Shown here: positions 18,898-27,317 of the stretch, piece after piece
Layout of the letters: every line of letters begins with the position of its first letter
Position numbering within the stretch: the first letter of the stretch is position 1
Source of the DNA: an uncultured Butyrivibrio sp.
GTDB lineage: Bacteria; Bacillota; Clostridia; Lachnospirales; Lachnospiraceae
Direction: 5' to 3'
DNA: 64,000 nt
Assembly (NCBI GenBank): GCA_945928575.1
Contig: CAMENP010000001.1
Location: forward strand, 152,782-216,781
The notes under the pieces: model-generated
Databases searched by the model: none
What the model was told of the DNA's origin: nothing
The model's input: the letters and a program-made list of their open reading frames with translations, nothing else
Program-made: the position numbers and the translations under genes

Positions 18898-18937
18898 AAT
18901 GTGTATAAGATTTCGGTCTTATACACATTTTTAATTT
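18898..18937 (+). terminator. Rho-independent terminator after hydA
   Basis: A 13-bp perfect stem (AATGTGTATAAGA / TCTTATACACATT) with a six-base TTTCGG loop, followed by T-rich TTTAATTT. Confidence 0.88.
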
Positions 18938-19057
18938 ACGCGAACAACGAGCTAAAGTCCGCGCTTGCGCGAGACCTTGGCGACTGTCGCGATAACAAGG
19001 GGAAACTCGCAAAGCGTGTTTTCACTTGTTGACGGGAAACAGGGACGGAGGTTTGAG

Positions 19058-20926
19058 ATGAGAACAAGAAAAATATTAACATTTGCGGCAATAGTGATTG
19101 CAGCCGTAATGAGCGGATGCTCAAATGGTAATAAGCAGGATACGCATACAGAAACATCGGAAGTTGTGTTTTCGAGACAGGGTGGCGTATATGATGAAGA
19201 ATTTGAGCTTGAATTGACATCCAAAGGTGACATATATTATACAACAGACGGAAGTGATCCTTCCGAGAGTGATACTTCAATAAAATACAACGGAGAGATT
19301 AAAGTAGCGGACAGAAGCGGAGATGCCAATGTTGTTTCGGCTGTATCTCCGACATTGTTCTGCACCAACTTCAGCGATTATTACAAGGATGACGGTCTTA
19401 TATGCCGTATAGATGCTCCGTCGGATGATGCCGTGGATAAATGTACGGTCATCCGCGCGGCAGCTAAGGACAGCGCCGGAAATTGGAGCGCTGTAACGAC
19501 ACAAACATATTTTATAGGAAGCACGTCAGATCATATCGACGGTATAGAAGCCAGCTGTAAGGCATCTGGCAGTGACCTTGCGGTGATAAGCATAACAATG
19601 GATTATGATGACCTTTTCGACAGTGAGAAAGGCATATATGTCAAAGGTGACGTATTCGATAATGCGTTTAAGAAGTTTATCGGTAATAAGAACTGGATTA
19701 AAGCGGATGATACCCGTAAACTTGATGCCAATTATTCGCAGCGCGGCCGTGAATGGGAACGTGAGGCACATATTGATTTCTTCGAGATGAATGGAAACGG
19801 AGCCGAGCAGGTGCTTAACCAGGATTGCGGAATAAGAATACAGGGCAATTATTCACGTTCCGATTTACAGAAAGGTTTCAGACTTTATGCGCGTAAGGAC
19901 TATGGAGACAATAAGTTCAGATATGATATCTGGGGCGATGAACTTAAGGACAAGGACGGCAACACCATCGATAAATTCAAAACATTTGTCTTAAGGGCCG
20001 GCGGTAATTGCGCCTTCACGTCAAAATATAATGATACATACTGGCAGACACTTGCCGCAGGAGTTTACTGTTCAACCAAGGCATCCAGACCGTGTGTGGT
20101 ATATCTTAACGGAGAGTACTGGGGACTGTATGTCCTTGAAGAAGATTATTCGGACGACTATTTTGAGTCACATTACGGGGTCAATAAGGATGATGTCATC
20201 GTATACAAAGGCGACGCGGAGACATACAGTATAGGATATAAACTCGACGAGGGAACACTTCCGGACGGAGAGAAGACGGACTATTATTTCAAGGAACTCA
20301 AGGATTTCTTCAAGACTCATAAGTCACTTAAGGATGATGCGGACTATGAAGAATTTGCCCAAATAGTTGACGTTGACAGCGTAATGGACTACTTCGGTGT
20401 TGAAGTATGGATTAACAATAAATGGGACTGGCCGGGCAAGAACTGGTCCATGTGGAAAACAAATACAACGGATAAATCCAACGAATATGCGGACGGCAGA
20501 TGGCGCTTCTGCCTTTATGATATAGAATTCGGCGGAGTAAGCGGCGCAGGGGATGCATACACCAATACGGTAAAAGAAGATAATTACAAGCCGTCGGGAC
20601 TTCTTGATTTTGATACCAAGAATCCGGCTGTGTTATGCTTCGCATATCTTATGACCAATGATAAATTCAGAGCGGCATATTGTGAGAAACTTGCCGGATT
20701 TTCAGATACGATCTTTGAAAAAAATAAGGCATTGGATACCCTGGACAAATTCGAAGCTGTTTACGGACCAATGTTTGATCAGTTCTATGACAGGTATCCG
20801 GGAAGCGGAAGTAAGGAAGAAGCAATTAACGGCAATTATGCAAGTTCACAATGCATAAGGGATTTCATAAATCTCAGGGCGGATAATATCAGTATGATAA
20901 CTGACTGGATTAACAGCAGATTCTAG
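19058..20926 (+). CDS. CotH-type lipoprotein with chitobiase-like N-terminal domain
   Basis: A 622-residue surface lipoprotein. I choose the ATG at 19058, which has GGAGG and gives a clean lipoprotein signal (MRTRKILTFAAIVIAAVMSGC); an upstream TTG at 18965 would bury it. After the lipobox comes a beta-rich CHB_HEX_C-like repeat (GDIYYTTDGSDPSESD) and then the CotH kinase domain (PF08757): GIRIQGNYSRSDLQKGFRL, VYLNGEYWGLYVLEEDYSDDY and RWRFCLYDIEFGG, which carries the conserved acidic residue. CotH of Bacillus is a spore coat protein kinase; many clostridial homologues are secreted and of unknown target. Two small genes follow closely. Confidence 0.88.
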   Translation: MRTRKILTFAAIVIAAVMSGCSNGNKQDTHTETSEVVFSRQGGVYDEEFELELTSKGDIYYTTDGSDPSESDTSIKYNGEIKVADRSGDANVVSAVSPTLFCTNFSDYYKDDGLICRIDAPSDDAVDKCTVIRAAAKDSAGNWSAVTTQTYFIGSTSDHIDGIEASCKASGSDLAVISITMDYDDLFDSEKGIYVKGDVFDNAFKKFIGNKNWIKADDTRKLDANYSQRGREWEREAHIDFFEMNGNGAEQVLNQDCGIRIQGNYSRSDLQKGFRLYARKDYGDNKFRYDIWGDELKDKDGNTIDKFKTFVLRAGGNCAFTSKYNDTYWQTLAAGVYCSTKASRPCVVYLNGEYWGLYVLEEDYSDDYFESHYGVNKDDVIVYKGDAETYSIGYKLDEGTLPDGEKTDYYFKELKDFFKTHKSLKDDADYEEFAQIVDVDSVMDYFGVEVWINNKWDWPGKNWSMWKTNTTDKSNEYADGRWRFCLYDIEFGGVSGAGDAYTNTVKEDNYKPSGLLDFDTKNPAVLCFAYLMTNDKFRAAYCEKLAGFSDTIFEKNKALDTLDKFEAVYGPMFDQFYDRYPGSGSKEEAINGNYASSQCIRDFINLRADNISMITDWINSRF

Positions 20927-20943
20927 AACAGGAGGGAATATAA

Positions 20944-21327
20944 ATGCTGCAGGACAAAAAAAGCCTTACGGGCAAGATAGGAGATACGATAAGGCTGTGC
21001 ATGTATCTGATATGCGGGGCATCGCAGAATAAGTACAAACAGCCGAAATTTGTGGAGAACAGTGCCGAGGATTCAATATATTATGAATTGACGGCATTGA
21101 TAGATGCAGGGAAACTTAATGAGGCCGAGGATGTAATGTTTGACAGGCTTAATCCGAGAAATGCGGATGATTATTATACAATGCTTTGTGTGTACGATTA
21201 CATGAACGGTCTTGATGACGATTATCTTGAGGCTAACGATTTTACCAGGGAGGAGATTGAGGATGGAGTACAGGAGATTACAGGGATTTATGACACAGAG
21301 GGTCTGTACAGGGACTGCTATATGTAA
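20944..21327 (+). CDS. Small cytoplasmic protein, DUF6483-like
   Basis: A 127-residue soluble protein without signal or membrane segment. The central helical stretch (YYELTALIDAGKLNEAEDVMFDRL, NADDYYTMLCVYDYMNGLDDDYLEANDFTREEIEDG) resembles TPR-like clostridial proteins annotated as DUF6483; this name is from pattern memory and is uncertain. It starts 17 bases after the CotH gene with an AGGAGGG site, so it is likely in the same transcript. Confidence 0.7.
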   Translation: MLQDKKSLTGKIGDTIRLCMYLICGASQNKYKQPKFVENSAEDSIYYELTALIDAGKLNEAEDVMFDRLNPRNADDYYTMLCVYDYMNGLDDDYLEANDFTREEIEDGVQEITGIYDTEGLYRDCYM

Positions 21328-21353
21328 CTGCATAATGAACGGGAGGATAAATC

Positions 21354-22382
21354 ATGAAAAAACTACGCAATAAACTTACAATAATATATCTGGCGGCGAT
21401 GATAATAACATCCGTGCTTGTAGTCCGCCGTTACAGTATTGATATAAGGGAAATGAACCTTGAACACTGCCGCGCGGCATCGGATTATATGTGGAAGGCG
21501 GCAGGGTATTATAATGTATACGAAAAGGATGTGCCGTATGAACTTGTGGAGAAATACGGCTGGAAAAATATGCAGAGATGGCCTGATATCGCTTACGGCG
21601 CCAAAGCGTTTCAGACACCGGACGGTAAGGTCTGCTTTTATGAGACATCTTATATGTATGCCATGGATAAGCTGACAAAAGAGGAGGCTGAAACCGATTG
21701 GTATAGAATGGGTTATTATGCCAACGTGACGGATAATTGCGGCAATATTCTCGCCGATAACAGCAGTGTATGTATTGCCAGACGTAATACAGATATCATT
21801 ATAAATATTAAAAATGATACAGAATATCTTGAAGATACCAAAGTGGTGCGCATATGTGACACTTTTTCTGAGGATGCATGGGATAAAGTTAATCCGGGAC
21901 CATGGGTTACAAGTGTTATCAGAGGAACCTATGACGGCGATAATATATATCCGTCCGAAGTCAGATTTATAGGAAAAGATAATACGGTTTACAAGTATGA
22001 GGCGGATCTTTTCGATAATTATGCGGATTATAAAGATGTATCGGAATGGATAGATGTCGGCAGTTCAAAAGTAAGCTGGTATATTCAGACTGATCTTGAC
22101 AAGGAAGCCAAGAGACTTCTTGATTCAACGATGAATTACAGGAATATCGAGAAAGTATACAAAGAAATGAACGGTGGAAACCTGTTTACTTCTTATGTGT
22201 ATGAGCGCCGGACTATGGGAATGTACACGATAAACAGTGCTTATGTATTTCATCCGGTAAAAGATGCGTTGACCGACTGCAAATGGTTGCTCATAGGCGT
22301 GAATGTCATGTATCTTATCGTGATTTTAACGACAGTATGTATATGCAATAATAGGGCACGTTTTGAGAAAAAAGAAGATTAA
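21354..22382 (+). CDS. Two-TM sensor-like protein without an output domain
   Basis: A 342-residue protein with an N-terminal membrane segment (about 8-24), a large extracellular region of about 270 residues, and a second membrane segment (LLIGVNVMYLIVILTTVCIC, about 312-331) followed by only ten residues. The layout, and the FHPVKDALTDCKWLL stretch before the second segment, are those of the sensory half of clostridial histidine kinases, but no HAMP or kinase follows in any frame. It has GGGAGG at its start and lies 26 bases after the preceding gene. Function unknown. Confidence 0.7.
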   Translation: MKKLRNKLTIIYLAAMIITSVLVVRRYSIDIREMNLEHCRAASDYMWKAAGYYNVYEKDVPYELVEKYGWKNMQRWPDIAYGAKAFQTPDGKVCFYETSYMYAMDKLTKEEAETDWYRMGYYANVTDNCGNILADNSSVCIARRNTDIIINIKNDTEYLEDTKVVRICDTFSEDAWDKVNPGPWVTSVIRGTYDGDNIYPSEVRFIGKDNTVYKYEADLFDNYADYKDVSEWIDVGSSKVSWYIQTDLDKEAKRLLDSTMNYRNIEKVYKEMNGGNLFTSYVYERRTMGMYTINSAYVFHPVKDALTDCKWLLIGVNVMYLIVILTTVCICNNRARFEKKED

Positions 22383-22430
22383 CAACAAGGCACAGTGACC
22401 AATAAAGTTGCTGCGCCTTGAGTTGTATTT
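22382..22430 (+). terminator. Probable terminator before the accessory island
   Basis: CAAGGCACAG (22386-22395) pairs with CTGCGCCTTG (22411-22420) with one mismatch, and flanking ACAA/TTGT can extend the stem; TATTTT follows. Confidence 0.55.
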
Positions 22431-22440
22431 TGGGAATTTT

Positions 22441-22552
22441 GTAACAAAATCGTAACAAGTCTGTAACAATTTTGTAACATTTATACCATTCACGCGTATA
22501 ATTGCGCATAATCTGCGAAAAATTTGCCTAAACAGTTAAAATAACTTATAAT
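22441..22552 (+). promoter_or_regulatory. Promoter module P1 with four GTAACA repeats at 11-bp period
   Basis: GTAACA occurs at 22441, 22452, 22463 and 22474, exactly 11 bp apart. Then come TACCATTCACGCGTA (22484-22498), a GCATAATC-GCGAAAA stretch, a -35 TTGCCT (22524-22529), a 17-base spacer and -10 TATAAT (22547-22552). The last two repeats, the TACCATTCACGCGTA block and the promoter recur at the same spacing at 25344-25433, so the module is duplicated. Confidence 0.75.
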
Positions 22553-22584
22553 AATAAAAAAATACACTTAAGAGGAGGGCACTT

Positions 22585-23231
22585 ATGAGAAGAGGTCTAT
22601 GTATTATACTGTTGGCGTGTATGCTCCTTACCGCATGCGCGGGTAAAGGCAAGACCAAAACGGAGCCTGTACCGCACAAGAACATATACTCAAAGGACGA
22701 ATGTACGGTTAATTATGAGAGCGCCATAAGCAAGTGTGCCGGCGCGCCGGGGACGGAGTATGAAGCATATAAATTTGTGGATGATGATCTGGAACATATA
22801 CACTCGGAAAAAGAGTGGGTTGATGAGAACGGTCATTTGAGAATACCGTTTCCGGTGGATGACAGTCTCAACGGACATATGTTTTTATGGATGAATATTA
22901 TGAATCGCAAGAGTTTATAGACAAGGCCGAAATAACAATAATGCTTTTCGCAACCAAGTTTATATTGGCGCAGCCGGAGGCCTGTGACCAATTGACGCAG
23001 GAACAGAGAGTAAATCTTGTGAAACGCCTTGTAAAAGAGACTGAACTAACGCGGAAAGACAAGATAATGCCGTATTATGGCGGGTGCAATGAACTCCCCA
23101 AACCTGACTGCAATTTCTTTACATGGGTGGTGGAAGGCAATTCGTGGTACTACGCTATCAACGATATGGCACTTACTGCGGATGAATGGAAAGTGATTGA
23201 CAGCATGATGGAATGGAACGAAAAGGAGTAG
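22585..23231 (+). pseudogene. Decayed first copy of the island lipoprotein family
   Basis: The first part (22585-22920) encodes a lipoprotein signal (LLTAC lipobox) and the family start HKNIYSKDECTVNYESAISKC. The family C-terminal part is found in another frame (22887-23231: LAQPEACDQLTQEQRVNLVKRL, NSWYYAINDMALTADEWKVIDSMMEWNEKE). Compared with the two downstream paralogues (302 and 293 residues), about 70 residues of the middle are missing and the two halves are out of frame, so this copy looks like an internal deletion with frameshift. Two separate short proteins could still be made, since an ATG at 22887 opens the second frame. GGAGGG lies before 22585. Confidence 0.75.
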
Positions 23232-23243
23232 GAGGTAAAGTGT

Positions 23244-24152
23244 ATGATGAAAAGAACCAGAGTTATATGTATCTTTATGGTTGTGGCCATAGTGCTGTTG
23301 TCAGGGTGCACCAAACGTGGTGCGGCAGAAGGAAAAACCAGACATAAGAACATATATACAAAAGAAGAATGTCAGAAACCTTATGACAACGTTATTGAAA
23401 AATGCGTAGGAGCTAAGGGAACACCTTACAAGGCGTACGACAGACTTCAAACTTGGGTTTCCATGGGGTGTCAGGATGCCAGATATTCGTCGGATGAATG
23501 GGTAGACAGTGAGGGAAACATAAAGCTGCCTTTTGATAAAGAAGAACTTCTTAAGAATTGTGAAGGCGGCAGGATGTTCTTTGCATATTACGTGCCGGAC
23601 GATGTTGCAACCAAAGCATCCACAAAGGAACTTGTTGACATATGTCTGGATTATTTTGATCAGGATACGACTTTTTGGGAATTTGATTTCACGGCAGCTA
23701 ATGAGATTGAATGGCTGCTGAAAGATAATAACGCACTGGAAGAGACTCTCAGAAGAGATGATTTTGCAACAGCTTATTATGATAAATATATGGAACTGGA
23801 TTACCCTGATTATATATCGGAAGAAGAAAATTCTGACGAATATTGGAAACGTAAGAGTAAATACGGCATGCTTACCGTGGCAGAATGTATACTGGCTTTG
23901 CCGGAGGCGTGTGACAGTCTTTCGGACGAACAGAGAACCAATCTTGTAAAGAAACTTATCAAGGAGTACCAAGTATCAAGTGAGGGCAAGACAATTTCAG
24001 ACAGCGTTGCGCCGGGAGGATATGTGAGATTCTTTGCATGGGTAGTTGAAGGCAATTCATGGTATTATGCAATTAACGAAATGAATCTTACGGATGACGA
24101 GTGGAAAGTAATTGACAGAGTTATCCAATGGAATGAAAAGGAGGGAAAATAA
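23244..24152 (+). CDS. Island lipoprotein family, copy 2
   Basis: A 302-residue predicted lipoprotein: basic N-terminus, hydrophobic stretch and LSGC lipobox (cysteine near residue 23). The mature part opens with the family motif HKNIYTKEECQKPYDNVIEKCVG and ends with the conserved block SWYYAINEMNLTDDEWKVIDRVIQWNEKEG. It is rich in acidic and aromatic residues and looks helical, with LALPEACDSLSDEQRTNLVKKLI near residue 215. No known domain was recognised. GGAGGT precedes the start (23244; a second ATG follows at once). It is followed without gap by a small membrane protein, a pairing that suggests joint function at the membrane. Confidence 0.8.
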   Translation: MMKRTRVICIFMVVAIVLLSGCTKRGAAEGKTRHKNIYTKEECQKPYDNVIEKCVGAKGTPYKAYDRLQTWVSMGCQDARYSSDEWVDSEGNIKLPFDKEELLKNCEGGRMFFAYYVPDDVATKASTKELVDICLDYFDQDTTFWEFDFTAANEIEWLLKDNNALEETLRRDDFATAYYDKYMELDYPDYISEEENSDEYWKRKSKYGMLTVAECILALPEACDSLSDEQRTNLVKKLIKEYQVSSEGKTISDSVAPGGYVRFFAWVVEGNSWYYAINEMNLTDDEWKVIDRVIQWNEKEGK

Positions 24153-24461
24153 ATGAATGGGATATTTACATTAATACCTATAATACTATTCGCAATTGCG
24201 GGTTTTGTGATATCGGGACTGTTATCGTCTGATTCTGATAAGGGATATATTGTCCAGAGTGTATTCATATCGTTGCCGGGATGGACACTGGCAATAGTGG
24301 GATTTGGCATGGTTCAGGGTTATATGTTCAGGCTTCTCGGTATAATTTTGCTTGCGGTAGCTGCGGCATTTATAGGTGGCGCTGTCGCGTTTTCTATAGT
24401 GAAATACAAAAAGGCAAAACAGGAGGAAAGGAGAATACGGGACTTATGGAAAAACGAATAA
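24153..24461 (+). CDS. Small membrane protein, paralogue A
   Basis: A 102-residue hydrophobic protein with about three membrane segments (4-24, 32-55, 60-88) and a basic cytoplasmic tail (KYKKAKQEERR). It is clearly homologous to the 26970-27275 product: VQSVFISLPGWTLAIVGFGMVQ here against LQSIFISLPGFAIGVTGIKFAQ there. It begins directly after the stop of lipoprotein copy 2 and overlaps the start of copy 3. An immunity or assembly role is possible but not shown. Confidence 0.75.
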   Translation: MNGIFTLIPIILFAIAGFVISGLLSSDSDKGYIVQSVFISLPGWTLAIVGFGMVQGYMFRLLGIILLAVAAAFIGGAVAFSIVKYKKAKQEERRIRDLWKNE

Positions 24462-25327
24462 TATCTATCATTCTTATAATTGCGGTTATTGCAATTACAG
24501 GATGCGGCAGGAAAGGCACCGCAACATCAGAACACAAAAACATATACACAAAGGAGGAACTTCAGACACCTTATGAAAGCGCGATAGAACAATGTGTTGG
24601 TAAAGAAGGAGAAGCCTATCAGGCAAAGCAGATGAGAGACAGCGTGGTGTCCTCCGAAAAAGTATCACCGTTTGAAGAATATTCTGCTAAAGAGTGGGTG
24701 GATTCGGAAGGACATTTGAAAATTCCTTTTGACAGGGAAGAAATTCTGAAAGATGCTGATATGACAAGAGTGGCATATTACATACCTGATGAAGCAGCGC
24801 ACAGTGCAAAGACGAATGAGCTTATAGATGTTGCTTTTGATTATTTAAACAGTGCATACTCTATGAATAGATTTGATTATCTGGCATCAACGGAACTTTA
24901 TTTTCTCGTAAGGGACAGCAATGCACTTGAAGAGGCGTTGAGGCGTGATGACTGGGCAGAGGTGGTTTACAATTATTATATGGATGCACAGCAACCGGAG
25001 GTCATCGGGGAAAATGACAAAGAATATACGGGCAGGGTTTACATGGCAAATCTGCTTGACATAGTTGAATTTCTGCTTGCACAGCCGGAGGCATGCGAAC
25101 AGCTTTCGGATGAACAGAAAACGCTTCTTATTAAAAAACTTGTCGCCGAGTATTCTGATAAGAAGAGCGGGAAGCTTATGTCCGGCTCGACCAACGGAGA
25201 ATATGTAAAGTTTTTTACATGGATAGAGGAAGGCAACGCATGGTACTATGCTATCAACAATATGGCATTTACTGCGGATGAATGGAAAGTGATTGACAGC
25301 ATGGTGGAATGGAATGAAAAAGAATAA
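24446..25327 (+). CDS. Island lipoprotein family, copy 3
   Basis: A 293-residue paralogue of copy 2. The start at 24446 gives a good lipoprotein signal (MEKRIISIILIIAVIAITGC), whereas the longer frame from 24281 would have no signal. The mature part repeats the family landmarks: HKNIYTKEELQTPYESAIEQCVG, EEALRRDDWAEVVYNYYMD, LLAQPEACEQLSDEQKTLLIKKLV, and NAWYYAINNMAFTADEWKVIDSMVEWNEKE. The C-terminal 30 residues are the most conserved part across the three copies. It overlaps the small membrane gene by 16 bases and ends just before promoter module P2. Confidence 0.8.
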   Translation: MEKRIISIILIIAVIAITGCGRKGTATSEHKNIYTKEELQTPYESAIEQCVGKEGEAYQAKQMRDSVVSSEKVSPFEEYSAKEWVDSEGHLKIPFDREEILKDADMTRVAYYIPDEAAHSAKTNELIDVAFDYLNSAYSMNRFDYLASTELYFLVRDSNALEEALRRDDWAEVVYNYYMDAQQPEVIGENDKEYTGRVYMANLLDIVEFLLAQPEACEQLSDEQKTLLIKKLVAEYSDKKSGKLMSGSTNGEYVKFFTWIEEGNAWYYAINNMAFTADEWKVIDSMVEWNEKE

Positions 25328-25343
25328 AAATAATGGTGGTATT

Positions 25344-25433
25344 GTAACAATTTCGTAACAATTGTACCATTCACGCGTAAAAGTGTGCATTATCCGCGAA
25401 AAAGTTGCTAAATTAGCGAAAATAATATATAAT
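25344..25433 (+). promoter_or_regulatory. Promoter module P2, copy of P1
   Basis: Two GTAACA repeats (25344, 25355; 11 bp apart), TACCATTCACGCGTA (25365-25379), -35 TTGCTA (25405-25410), 17-base spacer, -10 TATAAT (25428-25433). All element spacings equal those of P1 (offset 63 from the TACC block to the -10). The ACP gene starts 26 bases downstream. Confidence 0.75.
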
Positions 25434-25458
25434 AACATAAAAATTAACGGGAGCAAAA

Positions 25459-25701
25459 ATGCTTGATAAAATTATAGAAATAGTAGTTAGAAATGCTACA
25501 AACATGCCGTCCGATATTGAAGTCAAAGAGGACACTAAATTGATTGAAGATTTGGGATATGACTCAATAGATTTGGTTCATCTTATTAATGACTTGGACG
25601 GTACATTTGGAATTAAAATGAGTGATGAGATGATGGTGTCGGAGAAACTGAATACACCGAGGGAACTGACAGAACTTATAACTTACATAATGAATAAGTA
25701 A
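25459..25701 (+). CDS. Acyl carrier protein
   Basis: An 80-residue carrier protein. The phosphopantetheine attachment serine is S36 in LGYDSIDLVHL, and the acidic four-helix pattern (VKEDTKLIEDLGYDS) is typical. It is a dedicated carrier, not the fatty-acid ACP, as its neighbours are adenylate-forming enzymes and acyltransferase-like proteins instead of fab genes. First gene after promoter P2; an adenylate-forming enzyme begins 21 bases downstream. Confidence 0.9.
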   Translation: MLDKIIEIVVRNATNMPSDIEVKEDTKLIEDLGYDSIDLVHLINDLDGTFGIKMSDEMMVSEKLNTPRELTELITYIMNK

Positions 25702-25722
25702 CGCTTTTAATGGGAGGCGGAT

Positions 25723-26970
25723 ATGGAGAAGGAAAAGCTTTTTGAAATGGCGGGAGAAGTATATAGAAATGTACCGGCGTACATAAACCTTGCAAGAGAC
25801 AGAAATATAGATATAACTTCATTGACGGAATTTGGACAGTTACCGATAATGGAGAAAAAATATATGATAGATCATGAGACGGGTAATATTGCACCGGAAA
25901 TGATCAGGGAATATATGACGGGAAATTTGATTTCAAAGAGAACGTCAGGATCAACAGGACAATATCTGGAAATACTATGGAGTGACGCTGATTATAAGAG
26001 GTCTATGATTGAGTTGTGGTTAAGAAGAGGTCAGTATTATGATATATATCCGAAAGATAAGATGCTCTATTTTTATACATATAATGATGGGAATACAGAA
26101 TATGAATATTATAAGAACACTATAGGAATAAACAAAAGATTATTACTTGAAGAGTGTATAGAAGAGACGATAGAAGTAATCAAAAATGTTAAAGCTGTAT
26201 GGGCATTATTTCAGCCAAGTGTGGCGGCACTTTTGTGTGCATACATTAAGAAACATTACGAAAAATCTCCGATAAGTTTCAAATATGTAGAATTTTCCGG
26301 GGAAGTATTGACGGAGACTGTGAGAGAGACCGCAATGCAAGTATTTGGATGCAAAGTGGCAGATCAATATGGAGCGAATGAAGTGGGCTCAATAGCATAT
26401 GAGTGTCCGTATGGCAATAAACACATTATGAGAAGTAATGTATTCATAGAAATTGTGGACGATGCAGGAACAGTTTTGGCGAACAGCGAAGATTTGAAAA
26501 CGGCAGAGGGAAATATTGTAATAACATCTAAAACAAATCGCACGATGCCGTTTTACCGATATAATCTTGGCGATAAGGTGAAAATAAAAAATAATTCGTG
26601 TTGTTGTGGCTGCGGTGGCAAGATAATTGAAGTTGTGACTGGAAGATGGAATGATTATGCTGTATTCGAGGATGGATATAAGATACATTCATATATCTTC
26701 GTTGAGATTTTTGACTTTATCAACAAGATTACGGATGGAACTGTAAAACAATTTTACATAGTCCAAAAATCATACAGGCAGTTTGACGTGATGCTTTATG
26801 TTGATGATGAAATTGATGGGGAATATATAGAAAGACTGTTTTTGACAAAGTTGGAAAACGAACATTTGAAAACAAGTGAATTTATATTTCGTTACACAGA
26901 TCAATTGTTTGAAGTGTGTAATGATAAGAAATATATGTATTTTAAAAATCAAACGAGCAAGGAATGGTGA
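25723..26970 (+). CDS. PaaK-like adenylate-forming enzyme
   Basis: A 415-residue member of the phenylacetate-CoA ligase-like group. The ATP loop is TSGSTGQ (residues 74-80); DQYGANEVG matches the A5 motif (Y-G-x-x-E), and MPFYRYNLGDKVKI with a Cys-rich CCCGCGGKI element matches the C-terminal part of PaaK-like enzymes. It should activate a carboxylic acid as an acyl-adenylate; with an ACP gene just upstream, loading of the ACP is the natural inference. It lacks any carrier or condensation domain of its own. Base composition is lower in GC than the core genes. Confidence 0.82.
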   Translation: MEKEKLFEMAGEVYRNVPAYINLARDRNIDITSLTEFGQLPIMEKKYMIDHETGNIAPEMIREYMTGNLISKRTSGSTGQYLEILWSDADYKRSMIELWLRRGQYYDIYPKDKMLYFYTYNDGNTEYEYYKNTIGINKRLLLEECIEETIEVIKNVKAVWALFQPSVAALLCAYIKKHYEKSPISFKYVEFSGEVLTETVRETAMQVFGCKVADQYGANEVGSIAYECPYGNKHIMRSNVFIEIVDDAGTVLANSEDLKTAEGNIVITSKTNRTMPFYRYNLGDKVKIKNNSCCCGCGGKIIEVVTGRWNDYAVFEDGYKIHSYIFVEIFDFINKITDGTVKQFYIVQKSYRQFDVMLYVDDEIDGEYIERLFLTKLENEHLKTSEFIFRYTDQLFEVCNDKKYMYFKNQTSKEW

Positions 26971-27275
26971 TGTTTATGATGGTGAAAGAATTTTTGAACA
27001 GTTTTTTTAGGATAATACCGGTACTGATAGTTTCATTTGTAGGTATTATTGTAACGCAAATAATATCGTCTAAATGGAAAAAAGTATATATACTACAGAG
27101 CATATTCATATCGCTGCCGGGATTTGCAATAGGCGTAACGGGAATTAAATTCGCTCAGAATTATGTGTTTAGGATATTTGGAATAGTTTTAATTACTATA
27201 GGGGTTGCATTTATAGCGGTTGCAGTTGCCTGTGGTGTATTTAAATACAAAAAAGATAAGGAGGAAACTGTATAA
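26970..27275 (+). CDS. Small membrane protein, paralogue B
   Basis: About 101 residues with three hydrophobic segments and a basic tail (FKYKKDKEE), homologous to the small membrane protein at 24153. Several ATG codons (26964, 26970, 26976, 26979) are in frame; 26970 is chosen because it overlaps the preceding stop as TGATG and has AAGGA at workable spacing. Its place between two biosynthetic enzymes, and the duplicate beside the lipoproteins, ties the two halves of the island together. Function unknown. Confidence 0.7.
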   Translation: MFMMVKEFLNSFFRIIPVLIVSFVGIIVTQIISSKWKKVYILQSIFISLPGFAIGVTGIKFAQNYVFRIFGIVLITIGVAFIAVAVACGVFKYKKDKEETV

Positions 27276-27317
27276 GATAAGTGAAAGATTAAATCAAATA
27301 ATAAGGAGGCATATCCT

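Noticed and set aside
18938..19057. Small gene or riboswitch before the CotH lipoprotein
   Set aside because: There is a CGCGC/GCGCG palindrome and some repeats, but no ribosome site with an open frame and no known aptamer pattern.
24281..24445. N-terminal extension of lipoprotein copy 3 by 55 codons
   Set aside because: It overlaps the small membrane gene and would remove the lipoprotein signal; the ATG at 24446 fits the paralogues.
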